The notes under the pieces were generated by a model that made no database searches, was not told the origin of the DNA, and saw only the letters and a program-made list of their open reading frames with translations. Both the position numbers and the translations under genes were made by a program. This document shows positions 46,425-58,224 of a DNA stretch of 64,000 nucleotides, piece by piece. Position 1 is the stretch's first letter; every line of letters starts with the position of its first letter. Location: assembly GCF_040802235.1 (NCBI RefSeq), contig NC_133157.1:38220501-38284500 (forward strand), read 5' to 3'. Origin of the DNA: Manis javanica (lineage: Eukaryota > Chordata > Mammalia > Pholidota > Manidae).

Positions 46425-48695
46425 TATTCTCTATGACATTTTTGAAGTTTTGTTTTGAGACAGTAGTTTGACCCATAGCATACCAAAATACATGTGACAA
46501 TAAGAAATAGTTTGAAGTATTTTTCTTTTCCATTTTTCTATGAATAGCCAGTATTTTAGAGGCACTGATGTTTACTTATAACAGGTACACTGACAATGGA
46601 TTTGTCAAAGTAAAGTCATCTTTTATTTTGTCTAGTTCTCAATAATAATAGTGAGTAATGAATGACAGTGAGTCAGCTTAAAAAAAAGTTAAAGATAATG
46701 ATTAATAGGAATATAGTTTACTGTAAAGTGATGTCTGACTCAGACTGGATCTTACTGTTCTAAAATTTAAAGAAGATTTTTTTTGAATTGGACTGAAGAA
46801 TGTTTGGAAAATGAAATAAATATCCTCTAATCATAGAGAATCTCACAGAAATTCCTGACATCAAATGTTTCATGTGACAACTACTTAGGGGGACAGAAGT
46901 CAGAAGGGTCCTTGTCCCAACCCTGCTGAAAATGATTTCAAACAGTTCAAAATACAGTATGTTTTTTCATGAGTGATCAAGATTATATCCTTGCTAGGTC
47001 ACATTCTGATTTGTCTTTTCTGTAAACTTGGGGAGTAGCAGACATGATAGCAGTGGGGAATGGTGATAATTATGGAAGTGAAAACGAAAGGAGGAACAGG
47101 ATATCTATGGTGCTTGTATATTTGTGTAGGTATTATAATATGCATGTAATGGAATATTAGAATATTAGAAATAGAAAACATTTTGGATAAGCCATACAGT
47201 TATAATGCAAAAGTTATTAATTAGAATTGGATAGCTATTTGTTTAGTGGTTTAAATAATTAGGTGGTTAAGTTTTTTACATTTTAATAAGTTGGTTTTCA
47301 CATAAAATAAGTTTATGTATTTTGTAGATTATAATGGTACTGGTGTTTGCATCAAGGAAAAAATATGATTGCTAAATGTAGTCTCCTTTAAAGTCTTTTC
47401 TTTATCTTGGAAATATTTTTCCTCCCTTCAAAACAATATTTTTCCATAATTATATTCTATAATAAAAATGTTTCATGTGCCTATAAAGCCTTCTCTTATT
47501 TAAGATTTTTTGATAATGGCCTTGGTATTGTAAAAGGACCCTTCAAATCTGCCAGTCTGTAGAAAAAACTTAAATAATCAAAACTTAGGCTATCATTTTT
47601 TTAATTACATGAAAATAACTTGTGAGGTAGGGGTGTGTGTGTGTGTGTGAATATGGATGTGTGTCAGGGTCACCCCAATATTTGAAATCAAGTTTCATAC
47701 ATATATAAAATTTAAAATAAGTTTCTGAGTGTCTAAAATACACTCCGTACATAGGTATAGGGGACATAATGTTGAAACAGAAAGACATGATCCATGACCC
47801 TTGAGAATTAAAGTTTAATTGGCAAAATAAAAAAGTCTGGATAAAGACCTACATGTGAAAGCTTTTAAAATGAACACCAGACTTACCAGTCTAACTTTTA
47901 GGAGCAAATCAAAAATAACACCATAATTTCACATCATTTTTCCCTTCATTTTTTATTATTTTTTGCTTTTTATTTTCCCCAAATTTGGGAATATATTTTC
48001 TCCAAATAAAAAAAGATCCCAAAATTTTTTGGAAGTGCTTGTTTATAGAGAGAACACACACGTACACACAAATCAGTTTGCAGATGACCTTCAATTATTT
48101 TAACCAAAGCAATTATTTCAACTGACTTTTGAACAAATGCGAAATGATCATGAAACCCAACAATGGCCAATGCCCATTACTGAAAGCTTCATTTGGCATT
48201 TGAAGATAATAAGGGAAATATAGAAGCCACTGACTCATTACAGTCAGTTAAAATGTCTTTCCAATTCTGTGTTTTCTGTGCTTATCCAGTTCTGTAATGA
48301 ATAGAACTTCTAATGGAAATAATGTGAATTAGCACAGAGGCTGAAATAGAATTAGCATCACAGAATCTTTCATTGATGAGCTTGCTAAGGAAATAAGAAT
48401 ATGCAGCACGTGCTGCATTAAGAATATCATTGGCAGCTCCCACACTGAAATTCTCAGGAATGAGGATAATTGATTCTTACAAACCTCAGCATCATCAAGG
48501 ATGAACAGCCAAGGCTTGGAAATAGGTTGGAGGCAGTTGAAAGACCAGAGTAAGTATATAAGGGTAGCTGCTTGTCCTTCCAGTGAATTCCATGTCATTC
48601 CACATTATATTTCATGTAGAGCTATGGATTACAGAATTATAGTGCAAGAGCAGCAAAGACCAGTGGTCTAATGAAATCCTTGATCCTGTTCTTTG
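46425..48695. other. Unassigned non-coding DNA
   Basis: No gene or assigned repeat, apart from a (GT)n run at 47633-47649 and an AC-rich run near 48053-48070. Confidence 0.4.
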
Positions 48696-48699
48696 GAGA

Positions 48700-48985
48700 G
48701 AGTCTACATTTCCCAGTCCCCTTGCTGTTAGATTCGGTCAGGTACCTAGGTTCGCTCTTGAGAGTCTGAGTGCTAGTGATAGGAACCTCTTTCCTGCGTG
48801 GACCAGAAAATGCTGTGATCTTCTCTCCGTCATGCTTTTCCCCTCTGCTAACTGAATTCAGGTGAAGATGAGGCCAATGAGATGGTGCAGCCAGAGATGT
48901 AAGGAAGCTGGATTCTTGGATTTCTTCAGGGAGAAGGCCAACTGGTTGTTACATGACCAAGTAATAATTTTTAATTTTTTAAGCC
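48700..48985 (+). mobile_element. MLT1-like LTR fragment
   Basis: ACATTTCCCAGTCCCCTTGCTG followed by decayed CAGGTACCTAGGT, CTCCGTCATGCTTTTCCCC and GGTGCAGCCAGAGATG, ending near TTTAAGCCAGTT. The order is like the sense half of an old MaLR-type LTR. The subfamily is uncertain. Confidence 0.4.
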
Positions 48986-48989
48986 AGTT

Positions 48990-50485
48990 AAATATTAGAA
49001 TCTATTTATTATCAATAAAATATTAGCAGATTACTCTCACTCACTCCAGAAAAATATGTTTTTCAAGGTTAATATTTACTGTTATTTTTATTATGTTCTG
49101 GGATCAAAAACTTGTAAGATCAGTAATCAAAAAACAGCTCTAAGTGGTAAGGAAAATTTTATTTAGTTAAGCCTAACTTTACCTATTTGTAACATTCACA
49201 AATTCCAAGTTTTAAAAATATCAATACAAATGACTGATTAATTCAACATGATTCCCACCCCCTGCCATTCCCCCAATTTCTTATCTATTATGTCCCTGTT
49301 TTCAGGCAGGATAACATTGACCATCTTACCCATCAATTAATATAATTTGAGCAGAGTTTATATTAATGTTGGGAGCATGGAGTGACCAAGTCAGGCATGA
49401 CCATGCCTTCAGGTTTGCAGCCATGGACAAGATGGATATTTAAAAAAATAATTACTATTTGTTCTATCAGGGATGGCGTGCAGAGAATGGTTAGGTTTTT
49501 AAAATTTATCTGTTTTCATCACCACAGTGAAATCATAGATTACACAGACTAGAAAGTGATGAAAGCTAATCAATTACCACCATTAATATGTGAGAGAAGT
49601 GATGCCTAATAAAGTTATTGATTATCCTGTATTCATTTATATTGTTAATCTTTCATTGGAAAATATATTTAAACAATGAAATCACAATGCACAAGTCATA
49701 TCAATAAGGAGACCTGGATACACTTAACTGAAACATGCATTTTATTGCAAACTGTTTTATAAACATTGAGAATTTCTTAGTTCCCTATTGATGCTTAAGT
49801 TTTATTAAAAACTTGATTATTACATATGTTTCAAAATATCAGGTATCTAGGGTATGACTTGTAGTTTTTTAGAATCTATGGGGTAGTCCCTTGTTAATCA
49901 CCAGTTTCAAAGTTAGGTCATCATAAATCTATATTCCAGTCTAGCACTAATTGGTCTTGTTATTTTGGCCAGTTGTCTATAAATTCTCTATGACTTGTAT
50001 TGTTATTAATCCACTGAAATCTAAATTGCATTGATTTGGAATGATTCAGATGAAAATAAAACTCTAGAAATCAGTTCAGAGAAGAGAAGGCTTATTCAGC
50101 CCATGTAACAGGAAGGCTGGGAGAAGGTGGCTGCTGCCCTCAGATCAGCACCGTGAGCGGGGATGTCACAGCCAGTTTCCATGATTCTCTCCCTATCCCT
50201 GTGCTCTTTACCTCACTGCTCACAAGTGACTGCTGTAACACTTGGCATTATTTTTGCCTTCTGTGGAAATAAGAGAGAATTTTGCCTTATTTAAATCTTT
50301 TTCAAGAAGGGATGTTATGTTCAGGGAATTCCACATACCATTGTTTGGACAGAAGTTTTTCACTTGGTTCCTGGTAGTTTGAAGGATAATGTGCGCATTA
50401 AATGCTGTTATCCCAAAGGAAATCTCAGATCGTTAGTCATAAAAAAAAATGGGGGAATGGTTATTGGAAAGGCAAATAGCAGTGT
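48990..50485. other. Unassigned non-coding DNA
   Basis: No supported feature. Confidence 0.4.
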
Positions 50486-50489
50486 CTGA

Positions 50490-50610
50490 TAGATCAAATT
50501 ACTTGCCTTGTAGGCTGATATGAGAATTAAATGAGATGATAGGAGCAAAACCCTCAGCAGAGTGCTCTGAACAAAGTACAGTGAGCTGTTATTATTATCT
50601 ATCCACTGCT
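50490..50610 (+). repeat. MIR SINE 3' half
   Basis: TGTAGGCTGATATGAGAATTAAATGAGATGATAGGAGC, then CAGAGTGCTCTGAACAAAGTACAGTGAGCTGTTATTATTATC. This is the recognisable MIR tail in sense. Confidence 0.7.
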
Positions 50611-50779
50611 AGACAATGTATCAAAATACTACAATATGTATTTTAATATTAAGTATTAATATAAAGTAAATGTTCTGAATATAACCCTGTAGCACATACT
50701 AGGAATATACTTTCCTGTCCTCTTGAAATATCAATGAAATATGAAAAAATGTCCCATGTGTTACTTCTGGGTTAAAGTT

Positions 50780-51009
50780 TCAGAAGTCAGTATGTAGCCT
50801 GCCACACTTCCATTTCCTTCCTTGGCAGGCTGATGACATTTTAGATGAGCCTGGGTCCTGGAAAGAGGGTGATGTGGGGCGGATGGTCAGCAGGTCAACC
50901 ATGACGTACCTGGAGCATGAGTGGAAAATAAAACCTGTGGTTTTAAGTCACTGAGATTTTGGAGTTGTTTATTGGCCCTAGCATAGCTCAGCCTGTCCTG
51001 ATTAGCACA
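50780..51009 (+). mobile_element. Old LTR-like repeat (MaLR-type) 3' end
   Basis: AAAATAAAACCTGTGGTTTTAAGTCACTGAGATTTTGGAGTTGTTTATTGGCC, followed by CATAGCTCAGCCTGTCCTGATTAGCACA, is the common terminal part of a widespread old interspersed repeat. I place it with MaLR-type LTRs tentatively. Confidence 0.5.
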
Positions 51010-51049
51010 TATATTTCATTACATTCTTTAGCTAAATAAGCCTTGCTAA

Positions 51050-51150
51050 TTTTTCCCTTTACAAGTGAGTGTATAGAGAGTCAGAGGTTAATGATCTGCC
51101 TACAGTTACACAACCAGCCAGCAGTGCAATACAGATTTGCAGCCCAGTTT
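51050..51150 (-). repeat. MIR SINE fragment, antisense
   Basis: CCTTTACAAGTGAGTGTATAGAGAGTCAGAGGTTAATGATCTGCCTACAGTTACACAACCAGCCAGCAG matches the MIR complement from core to tRNA-like part. Confidence 0.7.
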
Positions 51151-51154
51151 TTAT

Positions 51155-51950
51155 GTTTGTGTAAGTCACCCTAGTGAGTATTGCTTGCTGGCTTTGGGAT
51201 AGTAATTGAAATGGAAGAGATGGCTTTAGTACATGAATTCTTTCTCTGTATCCTTTTATCAAAACGTTCATCAGTCCTGGACTCAGTGTTTCATTTTTTC
51301 ACTGATAATTTTATGATGAAAAGTGCCTTTAATATCAAACAGTAAGATACAAAAATAATGGGCAATAGGACAGCTTAGGATTTCTGATTACTTTAACTTT
51401 ACTTAACCTTTCTCTGTTTTCTTACCTGAAGATTAGGGCCTATACTTCTTAATATGCTTTACACAAAGTACTTTGAGGATATAATATTAATAAGCTATAT
51501 TATATAAATTACTTTAAGTTTATACATATTACTCTAACTTTTAAATTATATCCAGTGATTAACCATCAAGTTAAAACACATTATTAGAACAAAAAAAAAA
51601 TCTTAATTCAAGTTTTGCCTTGAATTAAGAAGAGCAAGCAAATAGCAAAAGCAGCATTTATTTTCTCTGCAGACAGAATATATTTTACCTTTTTTTTATG
51701 AGCATGAACATCCACAGGAATGGAATGCTGTTACTGCCTTTGAATTTATGACTGTACACTGAACCTTGTGGGGTTGAACATTTACTGTATTCTCACCGTA
51801 CTGAGTTGTTTTTGTTACATCTGATTCAGGAAGTATTTTCTGGCTTCAATCAAATTCTGCAATGCCTATTTCTTTAAAGAAAAGGGGAAATTTTTGTATC
51901 TCTGATTGCGAATGATCTCTACTTGAACAAGATTCTCCAGGAAAAAAGGG
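51155..51950. other. Unassigned non-coding DNA
   Basis: No supported feature. Confidence 0.4.
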
Positions 51951-51954
51951 AAAG

Positions 51955-53620
51955 TGATCATTCATTTAACAAACATGTTGAGAACCTTCTGTGTGCCAAA
52001 CATTGTCCCAGGCACTGAGGGTGTAAAGGAATATATGAGCTGGCTTGTGCCTTCCAGGGTAGCGGTGGGGAAAATGAGGTAAAAACATAGTTATCATATT
52101 TGTGTTAAGAGCTATTGTAGAAGTATATGCTTGGGGAAGAAAGGAATCCTTATCTAGGCTTTACTGAGTCATGGAAGGCTCTATACAAAAGAAGGGGTGA
52201 GCTACTCTTTTTGGGATGTGTGTTGATTACCAATGGACTAGAAGAGAAGGATATTTAGGGAAGATGTACACACCATGGATTAACGTTTGGTGGTATAGTA
52301 AAATGCCATGTTCAGGAAACTCTAAGAAGATAGTTATGGATGGATCTTAGAATTCATGTAGTAGAGTTATTGTTAGTGATAAGATTTAAGAGAAAGACTG
52401 GCAAATATAGGACACTCAGATTGTGGAAGGCATATTATGTTGTATGAGAATGGATATGGTTTTGCCTATAAGTAGCACAGATGCAAGCTTCTCTATGTTA
52501 TATCCATGTACATATTTGCCTTTCTGAAAGTTTGCTCAGGCATCAATAGGAAAGTTGGATTTCTAGAGGTAAAGAACTAGAGTCTGTGGGACTGTTTGAA
52601 GTCTATTCCAAAACCTTAGATGAGATATACTGAGGGTAGAAACAGTGGATAGAAGGCATAGATTGGATACATAAATAAGAGATATCACGGAAAGACCTTC
52701 ATTATCTTTCATGGAGACTAGAGGAGAGGAAGTGATTAAGGATGAATCACAAGTATCTGATTAAGGAGGCGTATGCAGAATGAGCCACATGTTTGGGTAT
52801 AGAAAGAATGAGTTAAGTTTGGCATATATTGTAATTGTAATTCCTACTGGAAATATACAACAAGAAATTTATTGTGTAAGTCTGGTTATAATAGTCTGGA
52901 CCAACAATATACATAGGAGGTTCACTGTTTTAGAAGTGGCAGTAGAATCCTCGATACTGTGTGTGATCACCAGTAGACTGTATAGAATGAGAAGAGAAAA
53001 TATGGGAAAAACATGTTTCAAGTGACAGAGAGAAGTTGAGGAGACAATGTAGAAGATTAAAGAAAGTTACCAGGTAGGAGGAGATCCAGCTTAGTGGATT
53101 CATACAAACTAAGGAAATTCCCACCAGTGGAAGAGGTCAGCAGCGTAAATGCCTCCCCGGGAGCCTGCATGATGAAAGCTGAAATGGCACCTGTGTATGT
53201 GGCAAAGGGAAATTGCAAGTGCTGATATTAAGAGCAGGTTTAGTGCAGTGGCTTTGGGCAGAGACCTGGAAATGTTGGGTTGGAGGAGAGGAAGATGAGT
53301 ACATAGGTAATTCACTCAAGGAAATAGTTTTGCAGAGAAAGTACAAAGCAAGTTAATGAAAAGTTGTTAGAAAGCAACGTAGGTTTAAAAATGTTACTTT
53401 ACTTTTTATTTTTAATAGAAGAGACTTGAAATTGCATATATGTGTTGAAAAGCAACTAGGAGAGAAAGGGTTTGAACCATATTAGCATTATTGATACAAC
53501 AAGAAGCATGATGACTTGGAAGGGGTGAGGCCTAAAGTTTGGACAAAAGGATGTGGAAAAAGAGGAAAGAGGTAGAAAGAGTATGGAAATAAGTAAGTGT
53601 GTTGGCAGAACATGTAAGAT
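51955..53620 (-). mobile_element. Long LINE L2 copy including RT region, antisense
   Basis: Starts at the L2 3' terminus read backwards (CATTCATTTAACAAACATG, GTGTGCCAAACATTGTCCCAGGCACTGAGGG). Progressively more 5' L2 ORF2 complement follows: GAGTTAAGTTTGGCATATATTG, GATCACCAGTAGACTGTATAGAATG near the reverse-transcriptase catalytic region, CCAGGTAGGAGGAGATCC, and TTAAGAGCAGGTTTAGTGCAGTGG, GGTTGGAGGAGAGGAAG further upstream. The middle (52150-52740) is weakly conserved. No frame is intact. At about 1.65 kb it is the longest L2 in the window. Confidence 0.65.
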
Positions 53621-53675
53621 GTAAAGCATTATACCTTCAATGAGTCTATATATTAAAGCCAAAAATGTCATATAT

Positions 53676-54633
53676 TAATATTAACTCAAAATGGATTATA
53701 GACCTAAATTTAAATCCTGAAATTATAAAAGTTCTAATAGGACATAAGAGAAAATGTTTTTGACCTGAGGTTAGGCAAAGAGTTCTCAGATGCAGCACCA
53801 AAAGCATGATCCATAAAAATATAAATTAATAAATTGACTTAATTGAAATTCAAATTTTTTGCTCTGTGATAGACACTGAGAATAAGAAGATATACCACAG
53901 GGAGAGCACATTTATAAATTAACTATTTGATAAAGAGCTTGTATTCAGAATATGCAAAGAGCTCTCAAAACTCAGTATTAAGAAAACAACCTAATACAAA
54001 AATGCAAAAAATGCGATTACACACTTCACCAAAGAAGAAAGACTTTTGGCAAATGAGCACATGAAAAATGTTCAATGCCACTGTTTTAATATAAGGCAAA
54101 TTTTAAAACACAGTGATGTGCTACTATATATCTATTTGAAAGTGTAAAATTTTAAAAGATTGACCATATCAATGGTTTTACAAGGACATGGAACAGTTGA
54201 AACTCTCAAAAAGTGCTATTGAGAATATAAAATGGTACAGCAATTTTGGAAAACAGTTTAGGGGTTTATTAAAAAGCTAAATGTGCCCATGTCATATGAC
54301 CTAGCCATCTCAGTCTTTGATGTTTACACAAAATAAAAAAAAAATCTGTAAAAGATTTGTAGGTAAATGTCCATAGAAGCTTTATTTGTAATAGTTCCAA
54401 CCAGGAAACAGCACGAATGTTCAGCCATGGGTTAAAAGATGAATAAATTGTGGTTTATCCCTTCGGTGGAATATTACCCAAGAAAGGGAATGTATTGATG
54501 TAGCAACAAAATGGTTGGATCTCAAAAGATTATGCCAAGTGAAGAAGCCAGACCGAAAATAATACATTTATATAGAATTCTAGAAAACTCAATCTAATCC
54601 TTAATGACAGAAAGATAGTCAGTTGTTGCCAGG
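53676..54633 (+). mobile_element. Old L1M ORF2 3' end, part 1
   Basis: Sense L1: AAAATGGATTATAGACCTAAATTTAAATCC, CCAAAAGCATGATCC, CTTCACCAAAGAAG, AATGAGCACATGAAAAATGTTCAATG, GTAAATGTCCATAGAAGC and GGTGGAATATTACCCAAG. Stops and indels are frequent. It is interrupted at 54634 by an LTR and resumes at 55036. Confidence 0.85.
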
Positions 54634-55035
54634 TGTATTAGTTTGCTAGGGCTGCCCTAACAAAATACCAGAGACTGGGTGGCTTAAACAACAGAAATTT
54701 ATTTACTCACTGTTGTGGAAGCTAGAATTCTGAGGTTGAGTTATATTTAGGGTTGACTTCATCTGAGGCCTCGCTCCTTGGCGGGCGAATGGCTGCCTTC
54801 TCCTTGTGTCCTTACATGGTCTTTCCTCTGTGCACATGTGGCCTTGATTTCTCTCTGTGTCCAGTTTCCTCTTTTTAGGACACCAGTCAGACTGGATTAG
54901 GGCCTGCCTTATAGCCAGAATTAATGGTAACTTAATCACTCCTCTGAGGCCGAATCTCCATATAGCATTCTGTGGTCCTGTGGATTAGGGCTTCAACTAT
55001 GAATCTGTGGGAGGGATGCAATTCAGCTTGTAACA
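54634..55035 (-). mobile_element. MLT1A solo LTR, antisense, nested in L1
   Basis: Complete LTR: plus-strand start TGTATTAGTTTGCTAGGGCTGCC, end CAATTCAGCTTGTAACA, 402 bp. Landmarks are CCAGAGACTGGGTGGCTTAAAC, TGAGGCCTCGCTCCTTGG and ACACCAGTCAGACTGGATTAGGGCC. It is flanked by 5-bp sequences CCAGG (54629-54633) and CCTGG (55036-55040), which differ at one base. ERVL-class elements duplicate 5 bp. No internal sequence or second LTR is present, so it is a solo LTR made by LTR-LTR recombination. The 78-codon minus frame inside is incidental. Confidence 0.92.
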
Positions 55036-55230
55036 CCTGGGAATGGACAGTACCAAGAGATATTACACAGGGACAAGAGGAAATTCTTTGGGGGAGTGAC
55101 AGAAATGTTCTTTGTCTTGGCTATGATGATGGATTCATGCTAGTATACATATGTTTAAAATGATAAAATGAGCACTTTAATTACATGCAGTTTATTAGAT
55201 ATCAATTATATGTCATTAAAGCTATCAAAA
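55036..55230 (+). mobile_element. Old L1M 3' UTR, part 2
   Basis: The L1 continues after the LTR: CCTGGGAATGGACAG (completing GTTGCC/TGGGAATGG of the L1), GAGGAAATTCTTTGGGGGAGTGACAGAAATG, ATGATGGATTCATGCTAGTATACATATG and ATTAGATATCAATTATATGTCATTAAAG at the 3' end. Confidence 0.85.
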
Positions 55231-55234
55231 CATG

Positions 55235-56765
55235 TTTGAAGAGAGATGGACTGAGTTCTTGAAAAATGTGCTACAGCACAAGAATAAATCATATCAATAT
55301 GATTTTAACATAGCAGAATGCACTCCAAGCAAAATGCAAGATATCAACTATTTTTTGAGTGACTTAAGGGACAAACATTTGTAAGCTAACAATACAACTC
55401 CCCTTCTGAAATCAGAAATCCCATGACCTGGTTGTAAAGATATTGCATGATGTGTAAAAAAATGAAATGAGCAGTTTTATTGTATATCAGTTAAAAATAT
55501 TTATTGTATGTCCAATCAATGAAAGCAATCAGAGCAATTTTTTAGAGAGAAATCAATAGGATAGGGCTCTGGCACTCAGGGAGCCTGAGGTATAAAGACA
55601 TGACTCCCTTTTATAAATTCCATGCAGGACACCTCATTTAAGTTTAGATTAAATGCTTCCAGAGACACACAACTTCCCTAAGCAGCTCGGTCCAATTTTG
55701 GGGACATGTCAATTTTTAAACTGCAATGAAGTGCAAAAGGCAAGAATAAATGAAAATAGCCTTATCATGGATAAGATAATACAAGCAGGGATGAATAATT
55801 GCTGAACTTCACCATAGATACTTTTGCTGAGGGCCATTACTGTAGGCCATCATGGTCTCAGCCCAACAGGTCGCAGTTGAGAAGTACTGCCTTAGTAATC
55901 TGATGGGCCATTATTTGTGAGGCCAGTCTTAACAGCAGAATGAGACTATTGCATACTGAGGAGACTGATATTTTTTCTTGAGAGATTTTGCGCAAAAATG
56001 AAAGAATGGGAAGGGGCAGAGAGCACTCAGTGCTAGACAACACGTTTATTTTTCAGATTATTTAAGAAAGAGGCACAGGTTTTGTTTTCTGTTTTCTCCA
56101 TATTAATTTAGTCCACTATTCTTCTTGTTAGTAGAGATTGTGCATAGCTGACACTAGATGGTATTGTGGCTCCTTCAATTCAGCTGGCTTCCTGAGGGAG
56201 AGATACTTTCTGTCTGTGTGTATTTGGTATGCTGCATATGTATTTAATGTGAGATCAATAGCTCTGAGAAATAGGAAATAAGACCAGCCTTTCTTCTAGT
56301 TTTAAGCATAAGAGGATGTGTTTGTGACACTCATACTTTATATATACAAATACTATTATTTATATTTTGTTAATAAAATACTATTGAGAATACAAGAAAG
56401 AAGGAATCTAATAGGGCAACTGAGAAAAGGAATTGTGCTGACTGTTGATGTTGTATTTTAAATGCTGTAGAAGCAGGTTAATCTTCTAAAACAATACCGT
56501 GAGAATACCAGTTGTCCATTTATTTTTTTCTTTTTAAAACAATTTTAATGAGCTCTTCAAATCAGAATTTTTCTTGCAAACAAAAAAACTAACATCTACA
56601 TGTAATGCCGAAGTTTGAACACAAATCTGACTAAATAATTTCATTACTGACCAAGACATTATTAACATCTTCAACCTCATTATATCCAGAAGTTAGTCAC
56701 ACCAAAAACTCTTAATCTTTAGTCTGGGTTATTGGTTTACTTGTTCCCTTGATCTGGAAAAGATC
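55235..56765. other. Unassigned non-coding DNA
   Basis: No supported gene or repeat family. Confidence 0.4.
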
Positions 56766-56769
56766 TTTT

Positions 56770-57050
56770 TCGTTTCCAGTTTAGAAAATGTTTGCCCCTA
56801 TTTCAAGGTCAATTTTAATGTCACTGTCTCGATGAACTCACTCTTATCTTCCAGTCTAAGTCAACTCTTATGCTCCCATCAAGCAAAAAACATTTCTTGC
56901 AACACTTAGGGAAGCTGGTTTTGTCACAATTACCTTGGTAAATATGCATCTCCTCTATAAACATATAAACGTTTCAGAGTCCAGCACAAAATCTTGCTCA
57001 CTTTGATTCAGTGATGTTAATGCAGGGTAAAGAATAATCTTTTAGTAAAT
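56770..57050 (+). repeat. LINE L2 3' UTR
   Basis: TTTCAAGGTCAATTTTAATGTCACTG, GATGAACTCACTCTTATCTTCC, TTAGGGAAGCTGG, GTTTCAGAGTCCAGCACAAAATC follow the general layout of the L2 3' part in sense. Diverged, with approximate limits. Confidence 0.5.
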
Positions 57051-57580
57051 TTTCACATATTGATCTTTTCATCTAAAAAAAAAGAAACTTAAAGACAGAA
57101 ATCTTGAGCAAGCTCATATTTACTGTTCAATGAATAAAGACTTTGGGAGTATAAAAATTAACTCTTCACTCTATATTCAGAGGTATTTCTTTATAATGAA
57201 GGATCAGTGGTTTATTAGAAAAGATTGGTTTATTTCCAAACTCTTCAATATATTCAGATGGTGAGCTCCCAGAGGTCAGGACTATTTTGACTATATTCAA
57301 GAATCCTGTATATTTCCATATAAAGTGTTTTATTCCTTTCTGAGCAAGCCTTTTTCAAAGGTAAAAAAAAGTGGCCATTTTCTAAGTGTTGCTAGGACAA
57401 TAAATATATAGAAGAGCCAGTTAGGGAACTAATAAAGTTTTGGGTGTAAGTTAGTTTAGGCAGCTAACATCTGAAAAGATAAAGGGGAGCAGTCCACCAT
57501 TGAAAAAAATGTATAATGTAGGCAGTTGCCCTTTTTTGATTAGATGTTTCAGGGGAATAGGACCCAAGAGCATGAGACTA

Positions 57581-57630
57581 TAGCCAGCTGGTTCCATAGC
57601 CAGCAATTCCATAGCCAGCTGCTGTGACAG
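57581..57630. repeat. Three short tandem repeats of about 16 bp
   Basis: TAGCCAGCTGGTTCCA, TAGCCAGCAATTCCA and TAGCCAGCTGCTGTG lie head to tail. Two are followed by the shared TTCCA. Confidence 0.8.
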
Positions 57631-57713
57631 CTAATCAGAAGCACTGAGATGTCAGGACAACCAGAAATGTTCGTTTAACATTCCAGAAATGCCTAATACT
57701 AATGTAAAGGGTA

Positions 57714-57890
57714 CAGGAGTCAGCAAACATTTACCATAAGGGACCAGAGAGTAAATAGTTGCAGGTTTGCCAGCCACATGGTTTCAGTTATGCTACTCAA
57801 ATATGACACTACTGCAAAATAGCCATTGATGATAAACAAACAAATGGGTTGGCTGGATCTGGCCTTTGGTCTGTATTTTGCCACCTCCTG
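57714..57890 (+). mobile_element. hAT-Charlie MITE
   Basis: Starts CAGGAGTCAGCAAACATTTACC and ends CCACCTCCTG, with GCCAGCCACATGGTTTCAGTTATGCTACTCAA and GGCTGGATCTGGCCTTTGGTCTG in between. This is the group whose consensus begins CAGGGGTTGGCAAAC. It is non-autonomous. The family (MER33/MER58 type or similar) is not resolved. Confidence 0.75.
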
Positions 57891-57894
57891 GTTA

Positions 57895-58055
57895 ATGAAG
57901 TATAAGCATTTATAACATTTTAGAAGGTCAGTATAAAATAATAGATTTAACTGTATTGATAGAATCCAAGTTTTAGTTAGAAAGTGATATTTCAATTTAA
58001 ACAGTTGTATATTACATTTATTTCAACTCTTAACAAAGACTTTATGAAATCTTTT
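57895..58055. other. Unassigned AT-rich DNA
   Basis: No supported feature. Confidence 0.35.
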
Positions 58056-58059
58056 TAAA

Positions 58060-58220
58060 ACTTTCCAGACTGAACTAACTTCTTGCTTCTCCCAGTCATA
58101 TCATGTACCCATTACCATGGTATATTTTTTATTGGTGTCCATTTCATACATGTATTTTTCCTTCACTAAAATGTATAACTCTTTGAAATCAGGGATTATG
58201 TATTGCTATTTTTATTTCAA
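58060..58220 (+). repeat. Probable LINE L2 3' UTR
   Basis: CTTCTTGCTTCTCCCAGTCATATC and AAAATGTATAACTCTTTGAAATCAGGGATTATG resemble the final L2 3' UTR (ctagactgtaagctccttgagggcaggg). Confidence 0.5.
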
Positions 58221-58224
58221 AACT

